From Terfezia claveryi (Eukaryota > Ascomycota > Pezizomycetes > Pezizales > Pezizaceae), in contig WHUX01000073.1 of assembly GCA_015179025.1 (NCBI GenBank), positions 186,001-250,000 of the forward strand: a stretch of DNA of 64,000 nucleotides. The letters run 5' to 3'. The notes under the pieces were generated by a model. The model searched no databases. It saw nothing but the letters and a program-made list of their open reading frames with translations, and was not told the origin of the DNA. Made by a program: the position numbers and the translations under genes. Positions 10,012 to 22,690 of the stretch are shown here, piece after piece. The number at the start of each line of letters is the position of its first letter. Position 1 is the stretch's first letter.

Positions 10012-10854
10012 TACGGAGGGCGGAAGGCGTGGAACAAAAGTTTTTTCCTCCTTCCTACTTTGGAATTGCATGTGTATATGCATATACATTGAGATACACG
10101 CATATACCGTATATCTAGCCTATGCAAAGATTGATTTATTTTTTAGATTGGAAAGTGAATATACAACCAAGGAGAACAGAATTGTTTATTCACAAAAACA
10201 CCTTCAACAACTTCTGTTCCAGTATTATGGCTATATTCCTGCTTCCGCTATTTTTGCTACTTTCGAGACCTGCGTTGGCACGTCCGTAGTCTTGTACATA
10301 TCCTCTGGATTCTGTTATAGCTTGTGTGCTCTCCGTACCCCTGACTACTCCGCCTTCAGGAGACTGGCAGGCTCCATAAGAATGGAACACATAGTCCCTC
10401 TTTCAATGCTGACTGCCGGAAACTATCTTGCACACCCGAAGTCGGTTGTTAGCATTCAGAAAGATATGGAGGAGCTTAGTACTGAAGAATAGAGCTAGAG
10501 CGGCACTGCGAAGATAGACTGAATAGTCAGTATTGATCCGATGGATATCACGGCCCAAAGGACGGGGAGAAGAAAGACTGTAAAGACGGTGTTCATAAGC
10601 TAGTGCCGAGGCCTCTAGCATATAAAGTGCAATTCATGCCACCATTGATGTCTGGTGTGAGTTGGGAGGGTGTGAGCTGGCAAGCTGCGTGCCCAGTGGG
10701 GGAGCTGAATCAGGGTGTATATACCAAGTACATTCTCCGCACTCCGTGCAAATATACGCAAAATCTATGTATATTCATATATGTGCATATGCATACATAT
10801 GCAGACTTTCCCCAAGTAGGAAAAGGAATAGAACTTTTGCTCCACGCCTCCATA
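10012..10854. mobile_element. Non-autonomous TIR element (MITE), GAGGCG family copy 1
   Basis: Inverted termini of about 70 bp: tacggagggcggaaggcgtg at the left and its inverted counterpart ending at 10854 (ctccacgcctccata). Both continue with gaacaaaagt and a Y-rich stretch, then tgcatatgcat-like sequence. A second element with the same termini is at 18119-18662. The termini suggest a TA target. The 140-residue frame inside (10070-10492) has no recognisable family and I treat it as chance. Confidence 0.6.
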
Positions 10855-13800
10855 CTAGCCTTTGATTCACCCACCACGAAGATGAGAATTCTGCTTGAAA
10901 CCTCAATTCCGCTCGAATCTATAGTCCTCTCAATGGAAGAAAATAGTAGTGAATCGATATTTGTATCTGGTTACATAGGACATCTCTTATTCCTATTCAG
11001 CTTACGCACTTATAGTACGGAGTACAATATGTAGGATAGCAGACAAAAGTACTCCGGACTAAATTTCTGTGATTGCTAGCGTTTTTCGGATTTTGATCTC
11101 GCTCAGCATATATACAATAGATTAGCTTTTCTACTGGCCCAGTTTAAGGAAAACAAATATTACTTGAGAATTTGATGTCTGTATGTATGAACCACATATG
11201 CCCACAATGACTCCTTCATTAAAACATCAAGCTCTCCCTTTGACCGCACTTGAAACCTAAATGCAGCTCCGTGTGGAGTTGCACCAGACGTCAACGATAC
11301 ATATATTGGGGCTCAAGTAATTGAAGTAGAAGCCGGGTGTTCTCAACTTTGCTCTATGCCATTGCTCGGGTCAATTGTTTCACCGCTGCCTTACCACAAC
11401 CGTTGCATATTATACAGGGGAAGCGGGTGTATACATACCAATTAGTACATAACAGTATCTAAATTCTTATTATCCTGTACCTAGCTTATGTCTATGGCAA
11501 GCTCTACGTTTAATTTCATGGCTTTCGGTGCTCTGGTTGTTGTTATAGACCGATATCAACCTCGGGCAAAAATTCCGGCAAATTTGGTTGCCTTCCTAAC
11601 ACGATGGCTGACCTACATATCCTGAGTACCGTGTCTACGCACGTGTACACCACAGCGTCAAAGTTCCTGGATGGCAGTCCCATGCAAACTGCAGAGATAC
11701 GGCCCCCCACCTATACACCGTCCACGTGAGAACTGTGCTTGAAGTACTTATAACATGTTGCATGTAGTCAAAAGAATATTCTATTGTCAGAATCTCGATA
11801 ACTCCATGCATGTTATCGCTTGCTGGCATTAGCGTAAAAATAAATCTCCAACGAGGCTTGTTTGATTATCGTGTTTATAGTCAATCTGGTAAGTTTTCGA
11901 TAGTGCAGAGGTACCTACCACCTCTAGAATACTACCACAAATTCCCTCAGGCTTAATTGCGGGAGCTTGAGTGAGCTTGATGAAGTCTAGAACAAATTTC
12001 TATGCATCAGCTGTGGGGATTTTGTAATTTTGGATCCCCAACCCCAGGGCTTTTGCTAGAGAGACTTCTGATTTCCGATGCTTATTCCCGTGTGATGTGG
12101 GATTACCTCATTCCACCACGGCTAATTCTAATATCCCTATAAGATTATGGGATGAAATAGAGTTGTACTTTTTTTTTTCCAAATCAATACAAGCAAGGTC
12201 AATGGAGCTTAAGAGTAACAACAAAACTCTCAACCTTAAGCCAATAGCACGTAACCAGAACTTAGTTGCGGATCCGGCTTTGCGCATATATAACCATCCA
12301 CAGATGCGAAAAATTAAAAACATTCGATAAACAGGCCATCGGGGGGATCTTGAGTTCCGGAATTCCTGGTGAAGCCTGCGGAATGAATGAAATACATGCC
12401 TAAGCTAAGCCGGATTCCTACGAAATTTGATTACTTCCGGCCATGGAGCAAGTGCGGTAAGGTCGCCGAGCCCGTTCAGGCCAGTGTGATACTTCCAACG
12501 TAGTTACGAGACCGAATATATACGTACGTGCGCATATTTACGGGACATGGCAGGTTCAGGATTGGTTTGATAGGCCTAGACCCACTTCTCCAGGACGCGG
12601 AGAAGCAAATTTCTAACCATTTAATATATTTCCATAGTATGGACGAGAGCATGACGCGGGAGCTAATACCATTGGATTTTACAGAGTATGTCATATTCAG
12701 GAGTGATATAATCTTGTTATGGTCACAATGAGGAAACACCAAAAGAGGTTTACGGTGAGTAGGATGAGAGGAGGCCCGGGGGAATTCAAGGCGTGAATAA
12801 ACAAATTTGCCGGGCATGGAATAGCATTGATTGGTAGAAAATACCAACCCGATAATTTTGAAAATTGTAAGCTCTTTATTACCGAAGGTCCTCTCCATTT
12901 TGCATTGACTTGGATAAGAAATATTGTCAGCTGAATTCCTAGGCCCCACATGAAACCCCACCTTGATAGTCTGAGCAAGACTATTGGGTTGCAAACATGA
13001 ACACAAGTTTATTGAGTGTGGGACCTGTTGACATAAATGAATATGCAATGATGGCCGATTCTATTCTTAACTATGTGGTCAAATATTCCTTTAGCCCGAA
13101 GTTGTTAGTAGCATAGGGTTTGCCCCCAGTGTATTGAATCTTGGTTTACTAGCTTTCGTTATGCCAATACTGTACTCCGGCGACGCAGCTAAATTCAGTG
13201 TGCTTGCTATGCGTAAATTTATATGGGTGAAAAAGGCTGGCGAACCTTTGGTATATTTCTACTTATTAACAAGGGTACACTACCACAAAAGCCTCAATTG
13301 ACTGACAGGTATCCGTATAGGGCAAGTATTGACCCTCATGCTCCACCTTTCCTCTGGTAGATAAACCGTTACGAAATTTCTAAGATTGCGCTTGGAGAGT
13401 AAATAAAGAAAAGGAGATGGAAGTTGCGCTGGTCGAAGCTGCCGCCCTCGCCATGTCAAGTCCGACATCGTCAGACTTTCCCTTACACCTGAGTACAGTA
13501 CTCGCTCTGAAGGGTGCACTAGAACTTCAAATTTTAAGCCTTATCTTATTTATTTTACTTCATACTACTGCTTCAATTGGTGGACCAAGGCATAGTACTC
13601 GGAAAATGGCTGATACTCTAAATCGAGGATATCAACATGAAACAAATAAGTAAGCAGATGGATATCTCCCCCCTGAGCTTCTGAGGGTAGTTTACCTGAC
13701 GGAGTTTGTGTACGGGGGTTCGAATATGTTTTTTTTGAGTCTAGAGATCTTTGCCGTCGTGCAATGAATGCTCCCCAACCATTATGCTGCGATGTGCTCC

Positions 13801-14127
13801 ATTTGGCACTATATTACGCTGAAGAAGTATCTTTCACTGATTTATTAATTACATCAAATTATACAGCTAGGTAACCAAAAAGTTTCGTACTCCCCGCCTG
13901 CATACACGCCGCATATTGGGGAAATTTGTATGGCTGCAGGAGTAAGACAAACATTTCATCTTTATGTAGGATACGAAACTTCTTAGTCTGGTTGGTACAC
14001 CCCTCCATAGGATTTAGGTATTAATTCGCAAAGTGTATGTCAGTTGCTACACTAAGGCATCTAGCGGGAATTCTGAACCAAACGCACAATATCTCCGTGA
14101 GTTGACCTAAGTACAGTATTTACATAC
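10855..14127. other. No gene recognised
   Basis: Over 3 kb with only short, unrelated frames on both strands. Composition is mixed and no tandem array, TIR pair or family motif was found by eye. The poly-T run at 12170 and scattered stops argue against an unspliced gene. Confidence 0.5.
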
Positions 14128-14295
14128 AGTCTCATTTAGGAACTGTCCGATGCATAAATGAGGGCGCGCATATCTGGTTCAGGTGGGCTTTATAAGGGAC
14201 TCATAATGACAAAACCGGCCTCGCGCTGCCTGGGATATGCAAAATAGTGCCCACATGCGCATCCTCATTTATGCATCTGGACACTAAGTGGGACT
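14128..14295. repeat. Short foldback repeat (about 42-bp arms)
   Basis: The left arm (14128-14171) and right arm (14255-14295) are inverted copies sharing gatgcataaatgagg and gcgcat, separated by about 83 bp. It could be a small MITE or a cruciform-forming repeat; no coding content. Confidence 0.6.
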
Positions 14296-15570
14296 TTACG
14301 TATCTAGGCCTGTTGTTATGCATGGATTCAGAGTCAGCATCAAGAGTTATCGCGAGGGGCGACACAATGCTGCAGGCGCTCTCATGTGTCTCTGCGTTAA
14401 TTTTATGTTGTGGCCATGGCTATTTATAGTCTGTTGTTGTATACGCCTAGGAGGGACAGGCACCTTACCCTGAATATCAATGTTCGTGCTCTGTAACTTT
14501 TATCACTTTCACGGTAAGGGAATACCTGTTGTGGATGCGTTCGCGGCTTCAGAAGGCAAAATTCTTGGTGAAACTTGATAGGGAATTTTAGATGTACAAT
14601 ACAAGCTCATGACGTTGAATCTATTGCATATGTATATCGTACAGCCACTACTTTCAGCGATCTCGGGTCTCCTCAAATTGCAAATGCTGTTCATTCGATT
14701 TTCTGTCATGTAAATGGCATATCCAGCAATGCACCAAACCCGGATCGTGTTTGAGGTGCCACCTCCAGCCGATATCGATATCGGTGTAGATGCACGATAC
14801 CGCACGGCTAGGGAGCCCCCTCGTACACAATATAGCACTATCGTGCCTATCCAAGTGGACCCTGAAACACCAACATGGGCATCAGGGTGAACTGTAAGAA
14901 AATTTGAACATGTACACCTCAGTTGCCATTGTGCATCTTCCCGATCACTAGGTCTTGTCCATAGAATTTCTGATCTGAACAGTGATGTACACTAGGTCTT
15001 GTTTGAGTAGAGGTTTGTAAAACCATATTCTAGAGCATTTATTGTTGCTTCACATTTGCTAGAGCTACCGTATGTGCATAGTAGTCTACAGGCCTTATAC
15101 GGAGCAGACCTATCGGGGGAATGACATACACTTCAATCGGAGATCATCATCCGGGAACATTGCTTGATCTATAGCTCTTCTCAAAGTCGTACAATGTACC
15201 TGGAGACACTTTCGGTATACAATTGCTTGTGCTTCAAGCCCCTTATTTGGGGAGCTGCAGAAGCGTGGGACGTTAATCTCGTACTCTTCTTTCCAACAAC
15301 ACGGCACACCATAGCTATGAAGCAGAAACGGGAGGACAGGTGCAGGCCTCTTTTCCCTTAATTGGCAGCCATAGTATGTGATCACAAGGGCCTGGGATGA
15401 TGCTATATTAGCTGGGCTTGACCCCGTTCCCCTTGCTTTCATTCACTATCCGTTAGGCACCGCTTTCCCTTACTTTATCGTCACTCCTGTGTCGTGGAAT
15501 TGACAGCAGTTTTTTGGGCAGTCACCGGACTTGAAGAGGAGTGTTGCACGATCGTACAAGCTTCTCAATT
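14296..15570. other. Intergenic, upstream of the subtilisin gene
   Basis: No convincing gene or repeat. The last few hundred bases should hold the promoter of the protease gene; I see no clear TATA box. Confidence 0.4.
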
Positions 15571-17003
15571 ATGCATATCAGACTTTATTCCCTTCTTCCA
15601 ATCATCACACTGCTGATTTCCCCGGCAACGGCAGTCCCGCCGCCGAGCCCGGCCCTAAAGCCACGAGGGCATAGCACCCCAAGGGCAGCCCCGCAGGAAC
15701 TTAGCAAAGTCATACCAGGGTCATACATTGTTGTGATGAAGAAGGATGTTTCACACACAGTCTTCCGCAGGCATGTGGCCAATGCCGATAATGTATTCAG
15801 CACGGGGGCCTACCGTGGTTATTCTACGACTGCTTACAGCCAAGCGCAAGCGGACGCATTGGCGCTGTCCCCTGCGGTAAGTTTACTCATATGTTCCTAG
15901 TTCATTTGGCTACAATAATCCCGGAGTATCATATATACCAGCTTGTCGCTGTACGAATGCTATCTGACTTGCTGCTTACTGCACTAATAGGTCGACTATA
16001 TAGAGCCTAATCGTTATGTCCAGTCAGCAGTGAAAGTTCCTCCGCTGAATACGACCAATTCCTTTTGGAACCTTCACCGCATCTCACACCATGAGCAAGT
16101 CCCACCTCAACCAGGACCATACAATTATCACTTTCGCCCGGCTCCTGTGAACTGCACGACTCACGCCTACATCATCGACACAGGTATCTACATTGGCCAT
16201 AGTGAATTTGAAGGGCGTGCATCTCATGGATATAATACAATTGGGGGAAGCAACGAAGATGGTACAGGACATGGTACCCATGTTGCGGGTATTCTCATAG
16301 GCAAAACATTCGGTGTGTGGAATCAAGGACATGCAGTTAGTGTCAAGGCGCTGGATTCGGAAGGTTTCGGAACGTATGCTAGCGTCATCCGGGCAATTGT
16401 TTGGTCTGTGAATGATTGCAAGAGTAGAGGCAAGGGTAGGAAGTGTGTTTTCAACTTGAGCATAGGTGTGTTATTTCTTACTTGAATTTTTTCACTGTGA
16501 CTATCGAGTTTTAGCTAACATTGCTCAATGCTGTAGTGGGTTTGAAGTCTCATTCTCTCAACGACGCCGTTGAAGCCGCCTATGCTGCTGGCATTTCTGT
16601 TGTTGTCGCTGCAGGAAACTTTGGTGAACTTGCCGTTAACTATTCTCCCGCATCTGCTCATAATGCCCTTACGATCGGTGCAATGAATATGGATGACGAA
16701 AAGCCAAAGTGGAGCAACTACGGTATTGTTTTGGATCACTTCGCTCCTGGCGTTGACATCCGCTCGGCCTGGATCGCGGGCCCCAACTCCACTGCAGTAA
16801 TTTCAGGGACAAGCATGGCGGTTCCGCATGTGGCAGGACTTGTCAACTACTTACAGTGTCTCGAGGGCCTGACTATTCCGAGAATGATTAGGGAGAGATT
16901 GGAGGTATTGGCGACGAAGAAGGAGGTGTCTGGTGGAGGAAACACGAGTCCACATAGGATTGTCTATAACGGCGGACATGATGCCTTAGAGTATTACCGG
17001 TAG
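15571..17003 (+). CDS. Secreted subtilisin-like serine protease (S8, proteinase K type)
   Basis: 415-residue preproenzyme from three exons: 15571-15876, 15991-16465, 16537-17003. Introns are 114 bp (gtaagt...ctaatag) and 71 bp (gtgtgt...ctgtag) and splice in frame. Residues 1-21 are a signal peptide. An inhibitor-I9 propeptide (about 45-112, SYIVVMKKDVSHTVFRRHV) follows, then the peptidase domain with Asp165 (IIDTGI), His196 (GHGTHVAG), oxyanion Asn288 (AAGNFG) and Ser353 (SGTSMAVPHVAG). Length and order match fungal extracellular proteinase K-like enzymes, which degrade external protein. All catalytic residues are present, so it should be active after autocleavage. I chose the ATG at 15571 because it places the signal peptide at the N-terminus. 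Confidence 0.93.
15877..15990 (+). other. Intron 1 of the subtilisin gene
   Basis: Donor gtaagt after a GCG codon and acceptor ctaatag before GTC; phase 0. The joined frame reads SPA-VDYIEPN, the conserved end of the propeptide. Confidence 0.85.
16466..16536 (+). other. Intron 2 of the subtilisin gene
   Basis: Donor gtgtgt and acceptor ctgtag, phase 1. Joining restores NLSIVGLKSHSLNDAV, the helix that follows the conserved N-(ML)-S-(LI) strand of S8 proteases. Confidence 0.75.
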
Positions 17004-18118
17004 TTGATATGCGTGATTATAATTCTAGGGGAAGCGAGGTGGCGTACTAAAATATCGTGGTGGCAATTATGTTAATCAATCATATATTATTATAGTATTC
17101 GAGTGGGCAGTGTCTCGTTGTTTTATTAGATAATATCTACAATGCCACCGATTTCCCTTTTTTTTTGGAAAAAAAAGTCCACTTTTTGAAACTACAATAT
17201 CGTGATCGAAGCGACACAATGACATACAAATATATTTATAGGCCGGCAAAACAAACTAGTAAGGGGAATTTCTCATACATCTTTAGGGAAGACGCTGATG
17301 TGTAATCATATAATACTCTCTTGAGAATCTATTGTCTATGTGGAGTACAAAGTTGCAAAATTGAGATTGATGCTACTACCTGATGTCTTTTAAATATAAT
17401 TCCGACAAGCTTATGCCAAATAGACTCAAAATCGGAATAAAGTACTACAGTTAAGACTGTGGTAGCAAAATTGGGACCATGGGGCATCATGAACCAGAAT
17501 CTCAAACTCTGCCTGGTACCATGATCAATATTCCGAACTAGGTAACCAAATGTTGCTGTGCAATATTTCCTTTTTTGTTTCTTTCTATATATATCATTAA
17601 GAAATCATCAAGATACCCTATAAATTGCATCTATGTGGTTATGGAGTTATTTCAGACCATTCCTGATGATTTCCTAAGGATTGTTCTGACCCATACCGCA
17701 ACATGGCCTGTTCAGCAATGGGCCATTCATTACAGCTAGTTGGCTGGCCCATTCACCAACCTGACGAATACCACAGCAATATTCTAATATATCTCTCGGT
17801 CTCTTTACAGGGAATCCTTTGTGATACATTGGATACTATTGTGCTATGGAGGGGAACTTGGTTTTCTAACATTTTCTCCTGTCACATGGAATATCTTTTC
17901 TTTCTATTTCTTTGATGGTAAATCAGTACTTGTATTATATTAATACTATATACAAACTCCAAAATAATTAACATTCGATTTCCCTAGCCAAGTTCCTTAT
18001 AATTCTAGTTATTTCTGAATCTAGACCTCCCATCCCGGCATAGGTATACTGGGAAAACTGGTGAATAAGAACCCTTGTCAATATCTTTTGATCTTCCCTT
18101 TAACGGTAGCAGCGTTAC
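17004..18118. other. Intergenic; dispersed repeat at 17960-18065
   Basis: No gene. The stretch aattaacattcgatttccc to cccggcatag (about 17960-18065) recurs in diverged form at 21805-21900, so it belongs to a dispersed repeat. Homopolymer T and A runs lie near 17160. Confidence 0.5.
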
Positions 18119-18662
18119 TACAGAGGCGCAGAACAAAAGTCTTTTCCCCTTCCTATTTTGGGTCCTTGCATGTGCGATTCATATGCAGCTCATGCAGCTT
18201 GGCATTATTCGGCTCCAAAACGGTTTGCAATGGCAAGACAGCCATGCGCCAGACTAACAGCCATGTAGAGATGAGTTTTACCTTTACTATTGCCTCTATC
18301 CTGCCCTGAAGATATCCAAACTACCCTGAATATACTTAAATGGCTTAATATGTCCATAATATGTCTTGCGGACTGTGTCAAGGGCTGTTGCATTAATGAT
18401 GCATATGCCAAGCTCGTGCGAGAAGGGTTGGCAGCCTAGCAGCCTCTGCATACGGGACAATTAAGGACCCAAAGAAAATATTCAACGTAGGAAGCGAGCA
18501 TCAGTAGAGGCAAAACAAATTCCTACATAGCTGGTATAAAATACATTGTCATTAAAACCCGTTTTGGAGCTGATAATGCCAAGCTAGATGCGCTGCATAG
18601 GAATTGCATATGCAAAGGTCCCGAATAGGAAAGGGAAAAGACTTTTGTTCTGCGCCTCCGTA
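18119..18662. mobile_element. Non-autonomous TIR element (MITE), GAGGCG family copy 2
   Basis: Inverted arms of about 110 bp: left starts tacagaggcgcagaacaaaa; the right arm ends ttgttctgcgcctccgta. The arms stay alignable through ttcccyttcctat, tgcatatgca, agcttggcatta and ctccaaaacgg. No transposase frame. Same termini as 10012-10854, with a likely TA target. Confidence 0.7.
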
Positions 18663-19131
18663 CTTGTGGCAAGATAGGCAGACTTCGCTACACGATTGTG
18701 ATTTACTTTAACCGCGGTGTCACTGATTCTACTGTTGTGATTCCCCCCCCGACAAGGGCTCTTATTCACCAGTTTTCCCGGTACCGGTATGTATCTTCTC
18801 ATTGGCGGAGCCGGGATTCACGCTGGTGGCACACTGCGCCTATTTTCTTTCTAGTGTGGACAGCGCGCATAGACTATGACCCACGCCGCAAGCCCGCTTA
18901 TGTAGTACATATACGTACGTCACATACTTTCTAAACCTACTTAGATGTTGGGGGCCTGATAGATGAACGATACTCGGAGGGGGTTTGCTATTGGGCGGGT
19001 AGGAATTGGCCACCAGATATTCCATTGGAACTTGATATTTTCATCTCTCCTCCGCAATCTACATAGTGTTCCTCTGCTGGCCCGTTTGACAACTAACCCC
19101 CCTTCGTTCAACTCACCTAGTGGTCGGAAAA
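18663..19131. other. Intergenic, upstream of the Ifi-6-16-like gene
   Basis: No gene or repeat recognised; it must include the promoter of the gene starting at 19132. Confidence 0.4.
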
Positions 19132-20514
19132 ATGGTTCTCGAATTGATGACTATCCAACAGCTTGCGGAGGGTATGGTGAATTCGGGGTCAGATCCCGAA
19201 AAGCTTGTTATACAATACGCGGTTTCCACGCCCGTGAAACCAGTAACGACATACAATGTATGGAAAGACACATTAGAATCCATTCTCATACCTCGTAAAC
19301 GAATACTAGGTATGTATTGCCATTTTAGCCTTTTATTCAAATACAAAATGGTAAATATTGTTGACACATTATTCTCGCCCACATAGGCGATACCTTATTC
19401 ACCTTGACCTTCCGTGGTAAAGATAATGCCACCTCCGAATACGTAACTGGCCTCGAGACATGGTTATGGCAACCATACAACGTTAGCTCCGAGCATATGG
19501 CATTGTACAAGCGGTTACATATTCCTGGTGTCGAGGATGAACTTATAACAAACCTCGGAAAGCTTGTGGAGATCACACATGATCATAACAACAAGGATTA
19601 CAATACGAACAGTGTGTTTCTTCCACCATATCTAGAATTTGAGCCCCACATCAATCGCCGCTAGTGCACTACTAACCTACTATATGATAGAGTTGATTCA
19701 ATCATTCTTTAAGGCTTTGTCCCAGCATGCGAAACACATACGTTACGAAGCATGGAACTCCGAACAGGATCTGGAATCATATTCCTTGGCAGAAGGGCTT
19801 GAGAAATTCTCGAAAAGTTTCCCTCCGAAGTTCCCTTCAGACAAGGACAACGAGGCAAAGGTGAAAGTATATCATGTAACGTTAACCAGACTCTTGGTCC
19901 TTGTTCACGCACACAAGAGTGACCCATCTATCGATCTCCGCATTTGGCAGCTTGCTGGCCAGCTTCTTGCGATTGCCAGTGCTCCCAATCCTAGGAACGA
20001 ATTTGCGATCAAAATTGGATCTTTTGTGGTCAAGGGGGTTCTAGACTTTTGTATGGGAAGGACGGGAGGAGATGGAGGAGGAAATCCAGGTCTTCTAAAT
20101 GGAAGGGGGGCTGCCCAAGGCAGACCTGGAAATAGATGGGGTTGGGGGAGAACTCTGGGTTGTGCAGCAGGACTTGTTACAGTGGGTGCCCTCGCGGTAT
20201 CACCAGCAATAGTGGTTGTCCCTATCGCCAATATTTTGGGGTTTCAAGCTACAGGTGTCCTCGCGGGAAGCGTTGCTGCAGGATGGCAGGCCTTCCTTGG
20301 GAATGTTGGTGCCGGAAGCCTTTTTGCAATGCTGCAGGGTGTCGGGGCGGCTGGAGCAGCATCAGCCGCTGGTGCGCCGCTTCTAGCTACGGTGAGTGCC
20401 GTGGCTGTTGGTGGTGCGAGATACCTTGGGAAAACTACACTCTCGGGCTTGGGGGGTAACTTTGGGAACGGCGAATTTGAGTTTGCGATTACTATTATCC
20501 TGCTAGGTCTCTAG
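19132..20514 (+). CDS. Ifi-6-16/ISG12-family membrane protein with N-terminal extension
   Basis: Best model: exons 19132-19309, 19387-19611, 19691-20514 (408 residues). Intron 1 (77 bp, gtatgt...catag) is clear. Intron 2 (79 bp, gtgtgt...gatag) is inferred: it removes the TAG at 19662, has a perfect tactaac branch site 17 bases before the acceptor and keeps the frame. The N-terminal 135 residues are unrecognised. The C-terminal part has a Gly-rich linker (about 270-285), then hydrophobic helices with the family pattern GFQATGVLAGSVAAGWQ, GNVGAGSLFAMLQGVGAAGA as in animal ISG12/IFI6 proteins, which sit in organelle membranes. Fungal members exist, role unknown. If intron 2 is not used, there would be two genes 19 bp apart (19132-19664; 19684-20514). 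The ATG at 19132 has A at -3 and G at +4. Confidence 0.68.
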
Positions 20515-22690
20515 GCGCTGATGACTCAAAAAGACAAAGGAGTGAAAAATTCCAGCATATTGATACACATGCACAAAAGTTAGTGAGGAGGATCACAGAG
20601 TTTTTCAGCTCCATTATATGTGAGATGTGGTTTCGGGGATTCTTTGGTTGATCCTGCCAGCCCTCTCCTAAGGTCTTGAGACATACTATGCTTTGTTTGT
20701 TAGGATTCTTTACTTTTCTGCACATTTTTTGTATGGCTTCTGTATTCCAGTAATACTCTGGGGGAGTGGAAGTTTTGTTTCCACATTTTGTTTCTTACGA
20801 GATGATATGACTTTATCTCAGTGTTCGCTTGTATTGTATTACCAATCCGTACTCCGTACTCATGGACAAGATCCTTGAACAGAGATTTTTACTAGCTATT
20901 ATGACCAATATTTTTGATATGGCTGTATAAGATGCTAGGAGCCAGGGGCTGCAGCGGCGGCTGGCAACTACAGTACATTTTTGGTATAGCGGAAATAGGA
21001 GGCTACTGCGGAAGTAGGGGCAGTGACAGCCGTACGGAATCTTGGTCGAAGTACCTGTGCTTATTTTGCGGAGATAGTTGGATTTCGCTATAGCGCGCTG
21101 TCTATTTAATCTTGCAATCCCCTACATACGGTATACCATCTTCTCTACTACCTTTAATGTTGTTTATCCAAAATTGAATTAAAGTATATTTATTGTTGCC
21201 TAGCCACATGAGCTAGCGTAGCGAGCCTTCACATTACCTACCATCGACCTCCTCCTGTATGTCTCAGTGTAAATAGTTGGTCAGGCCGGCACGCATATTA
21301 TCGGGGCTTCTCTCATTCCACAACATGTGCACATATTTAAATAGCTCAGCGCGAATTTTGTGTGGACATTCCTAGGTGAATACCTATCCGGCCCCCCGGC
21401 CCCCCGGCTCCATAGTTGTGGTTTTCCACCTTCTCAATAGCGAAGAACTGTCTCACGTACACGTCTCGAGCTCCACAGCGTCTCTGCTGGTGGCACATAT
21501 ATTCCCTACAGTTTGTTGATTGTCAGCTCTGCTCAGCATGACGGCGTCATAGTCTACAACTCGCTCAGACTGCCTACACCTGGCTCCGGCAGCATTTGTA
21601 ATTTGTTCGAATCAATTGGTCTAGCCGGTGGTCAGAGGTATGTGGTATCATGTCTGTATACCTATATATGTACGGAGTAAGTATATTACCTGGGACAATA
21701 TATATGTTCAAAGTGTTAAGGTACTAACTACACACAGTTGGCATTCATAATATTCTGCGACTGGTACTTCCCAGTTGCACTATCTTCAAATACTCCCAGT
21801 TTTCTGCCATAATAATTAACATTCGATATTCCCAGGCAAGTTGTTTGTGATTCCAGTTCTCCCCGCATCCAGACCTCCGTCCCGGCATATATACAGTATG
21901 TACTCAATGGCAGTGTCTGAACTCTCCCTGATACCACTCTCACTGACGCCCTTCCCCTCCGAGAAAAGATTGTGGAGAAGGATGTTAATTTGACTGTGTT
22001 TCTAGATTCGTCATGAGCCACTGGTGGCTTCTCGCAATCAACGTTACCACGATCGACAGCACTACCGATATTCCTTCTCCACGCCGTAAGCTGGGGCTTC
22101 GCAGTGGTAGTCCACAACTAGTATATTTGTGAGAAATAGTTGATTCGCTAAATTGGTATACGAGGCACTCCTGTTGAATTCAGCATGCCAAATCGAGAGT
22201 CTAGCCTACGTGGCGTTAGATGCCGCCAGCCCTGCATTTTGAGTGCGTCCAACCCGTCTAAAAATGAATATGTGCATATGCACCTACCCGCCAGACTGAA
22301 CCGTAACAGGTACATGGCAACGGTGCTGATCGCGATTCGACGCAAGCACTCCGTATTCGTCTCTACCGACGATCTCGGCAGGCCAAGGTCGCTGAACAGC
22401 AGCTCCCACCAAAAGAAGCAATTCTGGTGCGACGATGCCTACGGATACAGATCGAACTCACTCCCCGCTCTCCTTCATCTACGGATACTGAGTCCCTTAC
22501 CAAAAGACTGACCCACGAGCTGGTTCACCCACCCAGCCCTCCCCTCTTTCTTCCGGTCCTTTTTGTCATCTGCTGTCTCGGCTGTACTGTGGTTGCTGCA
22601 GCAGTTCTCGCTTCTGTTGCCGTTGCATTCATTCTTTTGCAAGTGAACCCACCGTCTCAACCTCGGATTTCTCTGGGCACCTCCGCCATA
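20515..22690. other. Intergenic; no gene recognised
   Basis: Contains the second copy of the dispersed repeat at 21805-21900. Just before the next gene, 22500-22660 is open in the frame of that gene and would encode a strongly hydrophobic segment (LFVICCLGCTVVAAAVLASV), but no ATG precedes it in frame, so it would need an upstream exon. Confidence 0.45.

Noticed and set aside
10070..10492. 140-residue open frame that could be a small gene
   Set aside because: It lies inside the TIR element 10012-10854, starts in the terminal repeat region, and shows no family motif or codon pattern; chance frame.
13700..13735. gggttcgaat, resembling the T-arm of a tRNA
   Set aside because: No acceptor stem, D-arm or anticodon arm can be placed around it on either strand.
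19639..19683. Extended start of the Ifi-6-16 frame upstream of ATG 19684
   Set aside because: It begins at a TTG, overlaps the preceding exon and contains the presumed intron; the spliced model is better supported.
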